Notes under the pieces: generated by a model
The model's database searches: none
Told to the model about the DNA's origin: nothing
What the model saw: the letters and a program-made list of their open reading frames with translations, nothing else
DNA from: Streptomyces tirandamycinicus
Lineage (GTDB): Bacteria; Actinomycetota; Actinomycetes; Streptomycetales; Streptomycetaceae
Assembly (NCBI RefSeq): GCF_003097515.1
Contig: NZ_CP029188.1
Span: 1,913,001-1,977,000 of the forward strand
Length of the DNA stretch: 64,000 nt
Reading direction: 5' to 3'
Position numbers and translations under genes: made by a program
Shown here: positions 44,882-53,675 of the stretch, piece after piece
How positions within the stretch are numbered: position 1 is the first letter of the stretch
Layout: every line of letters starts with the position of its first letter

Positions 44882-47008
44882 TCAGCGTCTGAAGGACACC
44901 GCCCCGTACTGCTCCCGCACCTCCCGGTAGCGGAGCAGCTCCGCCGCGATCGGGTCCAGCACCTTCGCCCGGCCGCACGCCGCCGCGGCCTCCCGCAGGC
45001 GCCGCTCCGCGTCCTGCCCGTAACGTCGCGCCGGTCCCCTGGCGGCGGCCGCACACGCCCACTCCACCAGCGGCCCGCCGATGATCCCGGCGAGCATCAC
45101 CAGCACCGGCGGGAGGAGCCCCGGCTCCAGGACCCCGATGATCTGACCCACCAGCCACAGACCACCGAAGACCTGCAGCAGGGTCATGCACACCTGCACC
45201 AGCACGGCCGCCGGCCACCACGCCGGCCGGGGCAGACGGCCGCTGGGCGTGCCCAGTTCGGCGGCCAGGTCGTCGAGTTCCTCGGGGAGTCCGTCCGCAC
45301 CGCGCACCGCCGCCTCGCGCACGGCCTGCGCCCACGGAGCCGGCAGTCCGTGAGCCGCGTCGTCGGCCACCGTCCGTACCGCCTGCTCGACCCGCTGACG
45401 GGCCGTGAGCTCCTCCTCCGCCGGCTGCTCGGGCTGCGGCAGACTCCCGCCGGGCATGCGCACGCGTCCGTACCAGCGCCACAGCCGCAGCCACGGTGTC
45501 CCGCAGGCCCGCCCTGCGTTCCTGCGCCACCGGCGTTCGGCCTCCTCGCCGACGGCGGTGGCGCCGACGGCGTTCGCCAGCCTGGCCGTGAAGTCGTCCC
45601 GGGCACGCTCACTGAGCCCGGGGCGGCCGTCGGCGACGTACATCGGCTTCAGCCGGTCCGCTGCCGCGTCGATGTCGGCGGAGACCCGGCGGGCCGCGGC
45701 GGTCTTCTCCTGCACGAGCCGTCCGAGAAGTTCGCGCAGCTCGCCGACGCCCTCCCCGGTGAGGGCCGACAGCGCGAGGACGGTCGCGCCGGGCTCGCCG
45801 TGCTCGCCGACCGCCATCCCGTCCTCGTCGAGCAGTCTGCGCAGGTCGTCGAGCACCTGGTCGGCGGCGTCGCCCGGCAGCCGGTCGATCTGGTTGAGGA
45901 CGACGAAGGTGACCTCGGCGTGCCCCGCGAGGGGCCGCAGATAGCGCTCGTGGAGTGCCGCGTCCGCGTACTTCTCCGGGTCGACGACCCAGATGACCGC
46001 GTCGACGAGCTTCAGGACCCGGTCCACCTGGTCACGGTGCACCGTCATCGCGGAGTCGTGGTCGGGGAGATCCACCAGGACGAGGCCCTGCAGCGCCTCG
46101 TCGCCGCTTCCGCCGGCGAGGGGCCTGCGGCGCAGCCGGGGCGGAATGGCCAGCCGGTCGAGCAGCCCGGCGGCTCCTTCGGACCAGCTGAGGGAGATGG
46201 GTGCCGACGTGGTCGGACGGCGTAGCCCGGTCTCCGAGATCGGCACCCCGGCAAGGGCGTTGAAGAGCGTCGACTTGCCGCTGCCGGTGGCGCCCGCGAT
46301 GGCGACGACGGTGTGCCGCGCCGACAGCTGCTGCCGCGCCGCCGCCTCGTCGAGCACCCGGCCCGCCTCGGCCAGGGCCTTCTCGTCGAGGCGGGTGCGG
46401 GAGAGCCCGACGAGCTCGCGGAGCGCGTCCAGTCTGCCGCGCAGCGGGGCGGCGTACGGGCCGCCGATGGGCACGTGCCGCTCGTCCCCGACCAGCGACC
46501 CGTCGTCCCCGGCGAGCTCCGACGGTTCGGCGGCACGGCGCGCGATGAGTCCGTCGTCCCACCGGTCCTCGTCGTCGTCCCCCGGAACGCCGCCCTCCCC
46601 CACGGTGTTCCGCTCCGCGCCGCCGTTCTTCCCCTCGGTGGCGTTCCCCGCATCGGCGTCCCTCTCCGCGCTCCGCGGTTCCGGGTCCGACGTGCCGTCC
46701 TCGCCGGCGGCCCGGGCCCGCGCCCCGCCCCGGGGGGTCGCGTGCCCGCCCTCGGGGCGGCCCTCCTCGTCGAGGCGGCTGCCGGGCGCCGGTGCCTCGG
46801 CCGCGGAGTGGCCCGCCGAACCGGCTGCGGAACCGGCCACGGAGCCGGCCGGGGAGTCAGCCGTGGAGTCGGCCGGGGCATCGGCCGCGGCGTGGTCCCG
46901 GTCGCCCGGCTCGCTCTCCGCCCCGGACGCATCCGGGGCCCCCTGCCCGGCTCCGGACCCCGGGCTACGGCCCTCGGTCTCGCCTGTGACTGCCGTCACC
47001 GCGGTCAC
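44882..47008 (-). CDS. dynB: Dynamin-like GTPase DynB
   Basis: A 708-aa protein. An acidic, Ala/Gly-rich N-terminal region of about 165 residues precedes the GTPase: P-loop [23 protein letters not shown], switch [15 protein letters not shown], and base motif LNQIDRL. A long helical region follows. The C-terminal part has two adjacent transmembrane segments ([20 protein letters not shown] and [20 protein letters not shown]). GTG 47008 overlaps the dynA stop (GTGA). DynA and DynB in S. venezuelae stabilise FtsZ rings during sporulation septation; the same role is inferred here. Confidence 0.85.
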   Translation of the reverse strand: MTAVTAVTGETEGRSPGSGAGQGAPDASGAESEPGDRDHAAADAPADSTADSPAGSVAGSAAGSAGHSAAEAPAPGSRLDEEGRPEGGHATPRGGARARAAGEDGTSDPEPRSAERDADAGNATEGKNGGAERNTVGEGGVPGDDDEDRWDDGLIARRAAEPSELAGDDGSLVGDERHVPIGGPYAAPLRGRLDALRELVGLSRTRLDEKALAEAGRVLDEAAARQQLSARHTVVAIAGATGSGKSTLFNALAGVPISETGLRRPTTSAPISLSWSEGAAGLLDRLAIPPRLRRRPLAGGSGDEALQGLVLVDLPDHDSAMTVHRDQVDRVLKLVDAVIWVVDPEKYADAALHERYLRPLAGHAEVTFVVLNQIDRLPGDAADQVLDDLRRLLDEDGMAVGEHGEPGATVLALSALTGEGVGELRELLGRLVQEKTAAARRVSADIDAAADRLKPMYVADGRPGLSERARDDFTARLANAVGATAVGEEAERRWRRNAGRACGTPWLRLWRWYGRVRMPGGSLPQPEQPAEEELTARQRVEQAVRTVADDAAHGLPAPWAQAVREAAVRGADGLPEELDDLAAELGTPSGRLPRPAWWPAAVLVQVCMTLLQVFGGLWLVGQIIGVLEPGLLPPVLVMLAGIIGGPLVEWACAAAARGPARRYGQDAERRLREAAAACGRAKVLDPIAAELLRYREVREQYGAVSFRR

Positions 47009-48624
47009 CTCTCCTTCTGCAGTACGGACAGCGCGGCGATCAACTCGGCCTGCGGCTCCGGGCACAGTTCAAGGGAGTCGAGCGGCGCAAGGCGCCGGTC
47101 ACGCTCCTCGTTCACGACGCGTTCGATGTACGTGGTCACCAGCTCCCCGCCCCGGTCGCGGAGCCGGAGAGCGCCCTGAGCACCCATCCGCTCCGCCAGC
47201 AGGTCCCCGGCGGCCCTGGCCCTCCGGCCGCCGAGCAGCGCGGTGGCGAGCAGCGCGGCGACCACCTCCGGGTCGGGCGCCGCGGAGCGTTCCATACCGC
47301 GTACTTCCTCCTCGGCGAGTTCCTCCAGGACCCGCCGCCAGCGCCGTACGGCCATGCCGATGCGCTCCGGCGTCTCCCCGTCGGCACGCGAGTGCCGGGC
47401 CAGGGCGGGACCGGCCGGTTCGCGTCGCCATGCCTCCTGGAGCCGCTCGTCGGCGGCGGCGACCGCGCACTGCAGCAGGGCGGTCAGGCCCTCCGCGAGC
47501 GCGTCGAGGAGCTCGCCCGCGGAACTGTCGCGCGGATAGCCCCGCCACCGGGTGCGTGCGTCGCCCGTGAGGACGGCGCCGCGCTGCACCTGCTTGCGCA
47601 CCCGCTCGGTCTCCACCCCGTAGGCCTGCTCGACGGCGGCGGCGAGACGGACGGCGGCGGCGTACTGTGCGGCCACGGCACCCGCGAGCTCCGGCATCCG
47701 GGCGTTCAGCGAGTCGATGACCCCGGCGGCGGTGCGCACGACCGTCTGCTGACGCGCGGCGGGGTCCAGGGCCCGGTGTGCCAGCCAGTCGCGCAGCGCG
47801 GCGACGGCGGTGTCGGGCAGCAGCCCCCGGCCGCCGCCCGCGGACTCGGGCAGTTCGGGGATCGTGAACCGCGGTACGTGCCCGAGCCCGGCCTTGGTCA
47901 GCAGGGCCGCGTACTGCCGGGACACCTCGTTGATCACCTGGTGCGGCACCCGGTCGAGCACCGTGACCAGCATGGCGTCGTACTCCTTCGCCGTACGGAG
48001 CAGATGCCAGGGGACCGCGTCCGCGTAGCGCGAGGCCGTGGTGACCATGATCCATACGTCCGCGGCGCAGATCAGCTCGGCGGCCATGATCCGGTTCTCG
48101 ACGACGAGGGAGTCGATGTCGGGCGCGTCGAGCAGGGCCAGTCCGGGCGGCAGGGACACCGCCGTCTCGATCCGCAGCGCCCTTTCCTCGGGCTTGGCCT
48201 TGGTCTTCGTCCGGTCGCGGGCGGCTCCGGGCGGCTGCTCCGTCTCGTCCTGCTGCGGGAGCCACACGCGGGTGAAGTCCGGCAGTACGCGCATGTCGGC
48301 GAACCAGTGGCGATCGTCCGGGTGGCAGACGAGCACGGGCGTGCGCGTGGTCGGCCGCAGCACCCCCGCCTCGGTCACCCGCCGGCCGACGAGCGAGTTG
48401 ACCAGAGTGGACTTGCCGGCTCCGGTCGATCCGCCGACGACGGCGAGCAGCGGCGCGTCGGGGTCCTTCAGCCGGGGCACCAGATAGTCGTCGAGTTGCG
48501 CGAGCAGCTCGGCTCTCGTCCGCCGCGCCCGCGGAGCTCCGGGAATGGGGAGTGGAAGACGCACGGCTGCGACTCGGTCGCGCAGGGCGGAGAGTGCGTC
48601 GATGAGCTGAGGCCGTACTTCCAT
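47005..48624 (-). CDS. dynA: Dynamin-like GTPase DynA
   Basis: A 539-aa GTPase without obvious transmembrane helices. P-loop [32 protein letters not shown], switch [15 protein letters not shown] and a [10 protein letters not shown] base-recognition segment are visible, followed by helical stalk-like sequence. The ATG at 48624 is used; GTG codons at 48630 and 48633 are alternatives and none has a strong ribosome site. First gene of the two-gene dyn operon. It probably acts with DynB at sporulation septa. Confidence 0.85.
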   Translation of the reverse strand: MEVRPQLIDALSALRDRVAAVRLPLPIPGAPRARRTRAELLAQLDDYLVPRLKDPDAPLLAVVGGSTGAGKSTLVNSLVGRRVTEAGVLRPTTRTPVLVCHPDDRHWFADMRVLPDFTRVWLPQQDETEQPPGAARDRTKTKAKPEERALRIETAVSLPPGLALLDAPDIDSLVVENRIMAAELICAADVWIMVTTASRYADAVPWHLLRTAKEYDAMLVTVLDRVPHQVINEVSRQYAALLTKAGLGHVPRFTIPELPESAGGGRGLLPDTAVAALRDWLAHRALDPAARQQTVVRTAAGVIDSLNARMPELAGAVAAQYAAAVRLAAAVEQAYGVETERVRKQVQRGAVLTGDARTRWRGYPRDSSAGELLDALAEGLTALLQCAVAAADERLQEAWRREPAGPALARHSRADGETPERIGMAVRRWRRVLEELAEEEVRGMERSAAPDPEVVAALLATALLGGRRARAAGDLLAERMGAQGALRLRDRGGELVTTYIERVVNEERDRRLAPLDSLELCPEPQAELIAALSVLQKER

Positions 48625-48934
48625 GGTCACCACATGCGAAGAATGCCCAATTTTGGAGGTTTTTTGAAGCGTATGAGCCCCCCTGCGCGCCGATCAGAAC
48701 AACGGGACAGACGGGACGAGTGGGGTGCAGGCATAACGAGTGCACAACACCCGAGGTGTGAGGCGAAAAAACCGCTGCGAGAATCGCATCTGCCTGCGAT
48801 TATCGGTTCGCTTCACCGAACCTCCACATGATGCCACGCAGGTGAAGCATCCGGGGCAGGGCGATCGGAGCCCTATCCTTGTCCCGGCAAGGTCACGGTC
48901 GACCCGGGGCTCCAGGCCGCCGAGGCCACATCCG
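48625..48934. promoter_or_regulatory. dyn upstream region with inverted repeat
   Basis: 310 bases between dynA and tRNA-Arg, clearly A/T-richer than the surroundings. AATCGCA (48782-48788) and TGCGATT (48795-48801) form a perfect 7-bp inverted repeat with a 6-base spacer, about 160 bases upstream of dynA; it may be a regulator site. A 64-codon plus-strand frame starting at 48635 lacks a ribosome site. Confidence 0.55.
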
Positions 48935-49007
48935 GCCCCCGTAGCTCAGTGGATAGAGCAGGCGCCTTCTAAGCGCTTGGCCGCAGGTTCGAGTCCTGCC
49001 GGGGGCG
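48935..49007 (+). tRNA. tRNA-Arg (anticodon UCU)
   Basis: 73 bases fold as a standard cloverleaf: acceptor GCCCCCG / CGGGGGC with discriminator G, D arm GCTCAGTGGATAGAGC, anticodon stem GGCGC / GCGCT with loop CTTCTAA (anticodon TCT), T arm GCAGGTTCGAGTCCTGC. CCA is not encoded. It reads AGA, a rare codon in this genome. tRNA 3' ends are common integration sites for actinomycete elements, and an islet of broken genes follows. Confidence 0.97.
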
Positions 49008-49014
49008 CATACAG

Positions 49015-49042
49015 CCTCTCACCTGCGGAAACGCGTGAGGGG
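49015..49042 (+). terminator. Hairpin after tRNA-Arg
   Basis: CCTCTCAC and GTGAGGGG form an 8-bp stem (one G-T pair) that can extend inwards with GCG / CGC around GAAA, followed by CTCTTTC. Confidence 0.7.
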
Positions 49043-49151
49043 CTCTTTCATGTCCGGATGCACACCGCTCCACGAGCAGGCGCCTCCGCCTGTTCACGAC
49101 CGCGGGCAACGATGTAGCACCGGGTAGCACACCCTCGCTATCGTGGACAGC

Positions 49152-49421
49152 ATGGCAGCGCAGCCGGAGATCACTCAGCGCGATCTGCGCACCCGCTCCA
49201 AGGAGATCATGGACGCCGTCCAGGGAGGACAGGCGTTCACCGTCACCCGCGACGGGCACCGTGCCTGCGAGCTGATCCCGCTCCGCCGCCGTCGCCGCTT
49301 CGTCCCCCGTGCCGAGTTCGCGGCCATGTCACGCACCACCCCCGACATCTCACTGGACGCCCTCCGCGAAGACCAGGACGCCGCCGTCGAGCAGGAGTTG
49401 GAAGACCCCTATACCCGTTGA
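49152..49421 (+). CDS. Phd/YefM-type antitoxin
   Basis: An 89-aa antitoxin from ATG 49152 (GTG 49143 is an alternative; neither has a ribosome site). It begins MAAQPEITQRDLRTRSKEIM, with the conserved helix AVQGGQAFTVTRDGHRACEL of the DNA-binding N-terminal domain and an acidic toxin-binding tail (DALREDQDAAVEQELEDPYT). Its partner PIN toxin is truncated immediately downstream, so this gene is probably an orphan relic of a type II toxin-antitoxin pair, though intact itself. Confidence 0.88.
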   Translation: MAAQPEITQRDLRTRSKEIMDAVQGGQAFTVTRDGHRACELIPLRRRRRFVPRAEFAAMSRTTPDISLDALREDQDAAVEQELEDPYTR

Positions 49422-49532
49422 GCACCGGCAGGGATTGCTCGATACCAACATCATGATCCTGCGCAAGTGGATCGACGCCGACGAACTGCCCGCCGAGATG
49501 GCCATCAGCGCCGTCACTCTCGCGGCAGCGGG
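49417..49532 (+). pseudogene. Truncated PIN-domain (VapC-like) toxin
   Basis: The frame PVEHRQGLLDTNIMILRKW... (key residues LLDTNI, metal Asp of PIN domains) continues to MAISAVTLA, where homologues have the second acidic residue, and is then lost. Only about 37 of roughly 130 residues remain. The expected start position holds GTT rather than GTG. The sequence fuses without a gap to a VOC gene fragment. Confidence 0.8.
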
Positions 49533-49544
49533 ATTCCTGGTTCG

Positions 49545-49802
49545 CCTGCGTTCGACCCCTCAGGTGTGGGCCCGCGGCTGCACTTCCAGCGCGTCCCCGA
49601 GGGGAAGGCCGCCAAGAACCGGGTGCACCTTGATGTACGGGTCGGCACCGGCCTCGTGGGCGAGGAGCGCCTCGCCGCGCTTGAGGCGGAATGCGCACGC
49701 CTGGTCCCGCTCGGTGCGGTACACGTGCGAACGCTGTACGACGGCAATGACGCGTGCATCCCGATGCTGGACATCGAGGGCAACGAGTTCTGTGTCGACT
49801 GA
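49545..49802 (+). pseudogene. Truncated VOC (glyoxalase-like) protein, C-terminal half
   Basis: In a different frame from the toxin fragment, the sequence encodes GPRLHFQRVPEGKAAKNRVH and ends MLDIEGNEFCVD, the C-terminal half of a vicinal oxygen chelate protein with the terminal Glu metal ligand in GNEF. The N-terminal half and start codon are missing. A deletion that joined this gene to the toxin gene explains both losses. Confidence 0.8.
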
Positions 49803-50045
49803 GATGCCGCGAACGTGGCTTCCCCCGGTCCCCATGAGCCGGGACGAAGGCAGGAGGGGCGGTAGTCAGCCAAAGGCCCCCCGGAGCTGAGGCCAAGCGT
49901 TTTGACGGCATTCGTTCGCGAGTGACCAGCGAAGACACAGGTGGGCACACCGCGTTCCGTACCCGCCGCGCAGGTCGACCGGCTGTCCGGTCCGGCGCTC
50001 GCCAGAGGCAATCCGGCAGCCGCCGAGGTGCCCACCCGGCGAGCC

Positions 50046-50085
50046 CCAGGCCGCCGAGGCCGCATCGGGCCCTGTGGAGCAGGCG
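50046..50085 (+). repeat. Partial, degenerate duplicate of the tRNA-Arg 5' region
   Basis: 50046-50072 matches 48912-48938 (tRNA upstream flank plus first four tRNA bases) with two mismatches in 27 bases. The match resumes as GTGGA and GCAGGCG, corresponding to tRNA positions with two internal deletions. It is a broken tRNA copy or recombination scar. Confidence 0.65.
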
Positions 50086-50092
50086 GTGGGGA

Positions 50093-50320
50093 TCAGCTCT
50101 CGCAGACGAACGAGCCCTGCCCCAGGACGGTCCTCAACCTGCCCTCGGAGCGGATGGCGGCTACCGCCTTCTGCGCAGTGGACTGGCTGACGTCGTACTG
50201 AGCGGCGATGTCAACGGTGCCGGGGAAGCGGTCGCCTGGCCCCCACTCCCCCGCGTCGAGTCGGCGGCGAAGGTCGTCCGCAACCTGCGGCCAGACCGGC
50301 ACGGAGCGATCAAGGTTCAT
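50093..50320 (-). CDS. Small GntR-type winged-helix regulator
   Basis: A 75-aa protein consisting only of the GntR DNA-binding domain: PVWPQVADDLRRRLDAGEW, GDRFPGTVDIAAQYDVSQST and the wing RTVLGQGSFV. There is no effector domain. ATG 50320 (or GTG 50323) follows GGAG closely. Such minimal GntR proteins are found in actinomycete integrative elements and small genomic islets. It is divergent from two small ORFs, with an 8-mer repeat array between them that is the likely operator. Confidence 0.82.
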   Translation of the reverse strand: MNLDRSVPVWPQVADDLRRRLDAGEWGPGDRFPGTVDIAAQYDVSQSTAQKAVAAIRSEGRLRTVLGQGSFVCES

Positions 50321-50333
50321 CACTCCAGACTCC

Positions 50334-50397
50334 GCGCTATCGCGACAATGAGCTATCGCGGTTTCGCGCTAGTGCGCTAGTGCGGTAACGCGGTAGC
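50334..50397. promoter_or_regulatory. Eight degenerate 8-bp iterons between divergent genes
   Basis: Consecutive octamers GCGCTATC, GCGACAAT, GAGCTATC, GCGGTTTC, GCGCTAGT, GCGCTAGT, GCGGTAAC, GCGGTAGC. The consensus is close to GCGSTAKC. Their position directly upstream of gntR suggests iterated operator sites. Confidence 0.75.
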
Positions 50398-50508
50398 GCG
50401 TAAGCTGGGAGGGAGTACGCAGCACGCCCAGCACCAACGAAAGGAGCCCGGCGACCGATGCAAGCGGCCCCGGGGCATGGCCCGCACAGCAACAAGGAGA
50501 GTGCAGAC

Positions 50509-50877
50509 GTGCGAACTCTACTGGCCCTACTCCTCCTCTCATGGCTCATGCCATCGACCGGCAAGCGCCGGGCACGGACCGCGCCGAGGGGTACTCACGC
50601 TCCGCCCAACCGCGGCACGGCGGACACCCGGGCCCGGCGCCTGATCGTCACTCGCCGACCGCTGGGTGTGGAACGTCCCGCTCACTGGCCTCCCCTCACC
50701 GCCCTGCGCGCACAGATCCTGCGCGGGGAAGACGGGGCGCTGGTCCGTCCGTACCTCATCGCATGGGAGCAGGAGCAGGAGCGGCGAGGGCGGAGGGACC
50801 GCCGACGTGCCACCGTGCTGGCGGCTCTCGGCCAGGACTTCGCGGCCGGCGTCGACTTCCACGGCGCGACGGCATGA
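50509..50877 (+). CDS. Small basic hypothetical protein, islet
   Basis: 122 aa from GTG 50509, chosen because AAGGAG lies nine bases upstream (ATG 50458, with AAAGGAG 11 bases upstream, is the alternative). It begins with a short hydrophobic stretch (MRTLLALLLLSWLMP), then a strongly basic region and a C-terminal ALVRPYLIAWEQEQERRGRR helix. Probable membrane-associated N-terminus. No recognised family function. It is coupled to the next gene through an ATGA overlap. Confidence 0.7.
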   Translation: MRTLLALLLLSWLMPSTGKRRARTAPRGTHAPPNRGTADTRARRLIVTRRPLGVERPAHWPPLTALRAQILRGEDGALVRPYLIAWEQEQERRGRRDRRRATVLAALGQDFAAGVDFHGATA

Positions 50878-51197
50878 GCGGAATCCGGCGGATCCCGCTG
50901 CTTCCCTGGCCTGGCCCGGAGGGCAACCCTGCGCATCTCGTCACGGACGGAACGTCCACGATGCTCTCGCGTCTCGCCGACAGGGTGGAGGCCGAGCAGA
51001 TCGAGACGGCCGCCGTCCTGCGTGACCTGGCTCTCTCAATGGTCGTGGACCATGTGGATCCCACGCCTCAAGAGCTCCTGTTCATCACCCGCCGCCTGTG
51101 CGAGGCGGTGACGGACCTGCTGAAGATCGCGGAGAGCAGGGCCGCTCGCATCCCGCCCTACGACGAGCCGGACGACCGGTCGCCGGCCGTCGAGTAA
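50874..51197 (+). CDS. Hypothetical protein, islet
   Basis: 107 aa from ATG 50874, overlapping the previous stop by four bases. It begins MSGIRRIPLLPWPGPEGNPA and contains a helical region (LSRLADRVEAEQIETAAVLR; then LLFITRRLCEAVTDLLKIAE). A similar arrangement next to minimal GntR genes recurs in Streptomyces as far as I recall, but no function is assigned. Confidence 0.75.
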   Translation: MSGIRRIPLLPWPGPEGNPAHLVTDGTSTMLSRLADRVEAEQIETAAVLRDLALSMVVDHVDPTPQELLFITRRLCEAVTDLLKIAESRAARIPPYDEPDDRSPAVE

Positions 51198-51517
51198 CCC
51201 CAAGAGGAGAGTCCCAGGAGGAGACCCCCAGGAGGAGAGCCACGAGACCCGGACGGCTCTATGAGCTGCCGACGCCGATCCACGAGTGGGAGGACGCCTG
51301 GCGCGCCTCTCCGGTGTGTCACGCCCGGGCCGGACGCACACGGCGTCGGGGCCGGGAAGCGGAGGGGGCCGTGTCAGCACCCGGGCTGACGGTCGCAGAC
51401 CCGGCTCGGGGGCCTGCCGGTTCAGCCCGCCCGTTCGTACGGGCGGACGAATGGACGAACGGGCAAACGGATGCCCGTCCGTACCGGGAGTGGTACGGCG
51501 GCCGCGCGGCCTCTGCA
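51198..51517. other. Intergenic region; repeats and an unanchored reading frame
   Basis: 320 bases. CCCAGGAGGAGA-type repeats occur three times at 51200-51242. A frame around 51248-51330 reads RLYELPTPIHEWEDAWRASP, which looks protein-like, but has no start codon or ribosome site; it may be a remnant gene. Short GGACGAATGG / ACGAACGGGC repeats near 51440-51475. Confidence 0.45.
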
Positions 51518-52186
51518 TCAGGGAGCCCGCTCCGGCGCGAGCAGTTCGAGGGCCTCCTCCCAGCGGAACACGTCGGCTCCGCCGGTCTCCGGCCGCACGG
51601 ACGGCTCGTGGGAACCGATCAGCACGCCCATCGCCCGCAGCCGCTCCAGACTCTGCCGATAGGCGGGGTGGGCGGCCTGCGCCGCGTTCAGGCACGGCAG
51701 CACGGCGACCGGGACACCGGAGCCGTACGACTCGCACAGGATGCCCAGCGCCAGGGTGTCGGAGATCCCCGCCGCCCACTTGTTGATGGTGTTGAAGGTG
51801 GCGGGGGCCACCGCTATCGCGTCCGGGGGAGGCAGCGGGCGAGGGTCGCCGGGCCGCCGCCAGGCCGAGCGGATCGGGTGTCCGGTCTGGGCCTCCACCG
51901 CTTGGCGGTCGATGAACTCCAGGCCCTGGGGGGTGGCGACGACCCCGACGTCCCAGTTCCGCTCCTGTGCCGCGGTGATGAGCTTGCCGACACCGCCCGC
52001 GACCCCCGCGGCGCAGACGACGACGTACAGGAACGGCTTTCCGCCGAACGCGGAGCCCTCACCGGATGCGGAGGACCCGCCGGACGCGGACGACCCGCCG
52101 GACGCGGACGACCCGCCGACGGCGGGCTTCCGCCGGGGCCGACCGGGCGGCGCCGGTGCGCTGGGCTTGGTCAGTTCGTCGCTCAC
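51518..52186 (-). CDS. Flavoprotein (DFP/PPCDC-like)
   Basis: 222 aa from GTG 52186. After a Pro/Arg-rich start it carries three near-identical SSASGG units encoded by an 18-bp repeat (52070-52120). A flavoprotein domain follows: FLYVVVCAAGVAGGVGKLI, ATPQGLEFIDR, then DAIAVAPATFNTINKWAAGI, which is the FMN-binding pattern of phosphopantothenoylcysteine decarboxylase-like proteins. It lacks the CTP-dependent ligase half of Dfp, so it is not the coenzyme A enzyme. Substrate unknown. Confidence 0.83.
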   Translation of the reverse strand: MSDELTKPSAPAPPGRPRRKPAVGGSSASGGSSASGGSSASGEGSAFGGKPFLYVVVCAAGVAGGVGKLITAAQERNWDVGVVATPQGLEFIDRQAVEAQTGHPIRSAWRRPGDPRPLPPPDAIAVAPATFNTINKWAAGISDTLALGILCESYGSGVPVAVLPCLNAAQAAHPAYRQSLERLRAMGVLIGSHEPSVRPETGGADVFRWEEALELLAPERAP

Positions 52187-52343
52187 GTGGGTTCCCCGGT
52201 CGTCGGCTGAGGCAGTGCGCCCCACGCAGCGTATGCGCACCGGCTGGGCCGTGCGGCCCCTTCCGCACGGGAGGTGCACGGGGATCCGTCCGCTGAGCCC
52301 GGCGATGCCTCGGACCGGTTCCCGTCCGCGCACGGCGGACCCG

Positions 52344-53672
52344 TCAGGCCGTCCGGTCCCGTTCCCTGAGATCCGGCCCGTCCGGGGGCTCGGGATGCCG
52401 CGACGGCTCCGGTGCCTCCTGCGCCGGGGGCGGGCGGGGTGCGGTATCCGCCGCTCCGGTTCCGTCCCGGTCGGCGTCGCGCCCCGTGGCCCGCTCGGCC
52501 AGCAGCGCCGCGAACGCGGCCACCAGCGACACCAGTCCGCCCACGACGAGCCCGGAGCGGGCTCCGAAGCGCTCGGCGAGCCATCCGGTGCCCAGCGCGC
52601 CCAGCGGGGTGGACCCCTGGAGGATCAGGGCGTAGAGCGCCATGACGCGGCCGCGGTAACGAGGGTCGCTGCCCAGCTGGATGCGGTGGTTCGCCGCCTG
52701 TACGAAGTAGATCGAGGCGAAGCCGGTGAGCGCGAGCAGCACCATGGCGGCCGCGAACCCGGGCGAGCACCCGGCCACCGTCTCCAGCGCCCCGAACAGG
52801 AGCGCCGACACGACCACCGTCCGGCCGGACGGGCGGCCGCGGCGGGCGGTGGTGACGAGCGCGGCCGCGAGTGAGCCGGCGGCGAACGCCGCGGTCAGCA
52901 GCCCGAACGCGTCCGCGTCCGCACCGAACACGGTCTTCGCCAGCAGCGGGAGGGTGAGCTGGAAGTTGAGCCCGCACAGCCCGACGACCGCGAGCAGCGC
53001 CAGCGGCAGCACCAGGTCGGACCGGGCCAGGACGTGACGGAGCCCGTCCACGATCCGCGCCCGGCTCTCGGGGGCGCCGCGGTGCAGCTCCCCCGGCCGC
53101 ATCATGCGCAGGGCCACCACCGTCGCCAGATAGCTCGCCGCGTTCAGCAGCATCACCCAGCCCGTCCCCAGGGCGGCGATCATCAGCCCGGCCAGGGCCG
53201 GCCCGGCGACACGGGCGGTGCTGAAGTACGCGGCGCTGAGGGCCGACGCGTTCGGCAGCAGATCCGCGCCGACCATCTCGCTGACGAACGACACCCTGGC
53301 GGGCACCTCGACCGCGTTGACGACACCGAGGCCCAGGGCGAAGAGCCCGATGTGCCACAGGCGTACCGCCCCGCTCAGCACGAGGCCGGCGAGGAGCAGG
53401 GCGAGGACCGCCGAGATCGCGTTGGCCGCCGTCAGCAGGAGCCGCTTGTCGTGGCGGTCCGCCAGGCGGCCGCCGAGGAGGGTCAGCAGCAGCAGCGGGG
53501 CGAACTGAAGGGCCGTCACGATGCCGAGCGCACGGGCCGAGTCGCCGGTCAGGCCGAGCACCAGCCAGTCCTGGGCGACGATCATCATCCAGGTGCCGGC
53601 CACGGACACGACCTGTCCGGCGGCGAAGAGCCGGAAGTTGCGTACCGCCAGCGAACGGAACGGGCCCGTCAC
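52344..53672 (-). CDS. MFS transporter (DHA3/EntS-like)
   Basis: A 442-aa transporter with about 12 hydrophobic segments. The N-terminus FRLFAAGQVVSVAGTWMM and the loop GGRLADRHDKRLLL are typical of the MFS-3 exporters (macrolide, siderophore and other efflux). VNAVEVPARVSFVSEMVG is a family hallmark. The C-terminal ~55 residues are acidic/Pro-rich and cytosolic. GTG 53672 follows the stop of the upstream hydrolase gene by three bases, so the two are one transcript and probably coupled. Confidence 0.92.
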   Translation of the reverse strand: MTGPFRSLAVRNFRLFAAGQVVSVAGTWMMIVAQDWLVLGLTGDSARALGIVTALQFAPLLLLTLLGGRLADRHDKRLLLTAANAISAVLALLLAGLVLSGAVRLWHIGLFALGLGVVNAVEVPARVSFVSEMVGADLLPNASALSAAYFSTARVAGPALAGLMIAALGTGWVMLLNAASYLATVVALRMMRPGELHRGAPESRARIVDGLRHVLARSDLVLPLALLAVVGLCGLNFQLTLPLLAKTVFGADADAFGLLTAAFAAGSLAAALVTTARRGRPSGRTVVVSALLFGALETVAGCSPGFAAAMVLLALTGFASIYFVQAANHRIQLGSDPRYRGRVMALYALILQGSTPLGALGTGWLAERFGARSGLVVGGLVSLVAAFAALLAERATGRDADRDGTGAADTAPRPPPAQEAPEPSRHPEPPDGPDLRERDRTA

Positions 53673-53675
53673 GGA

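Noticed and set aside
48635..48831. Plus-strand frame opposite the dynA promoter, [10 protein letters not shown]...
   Set aside because: No ribosome site, and it overlaps the probable dyn promoter; retained only as a note.
51248..51330. Protein-like frame RLYELPTPIHEWEDAWR
   Set aside because: No start codon or ribosome site in frame; possibly a remnant but not annotatable.
49008..51500. Intact integrative conjugative element at tRNA-Arg
   Set aside because: No integrase, excisionase, replication or transfer gene is present; only fragments and a degenerate partial tRNA copy.
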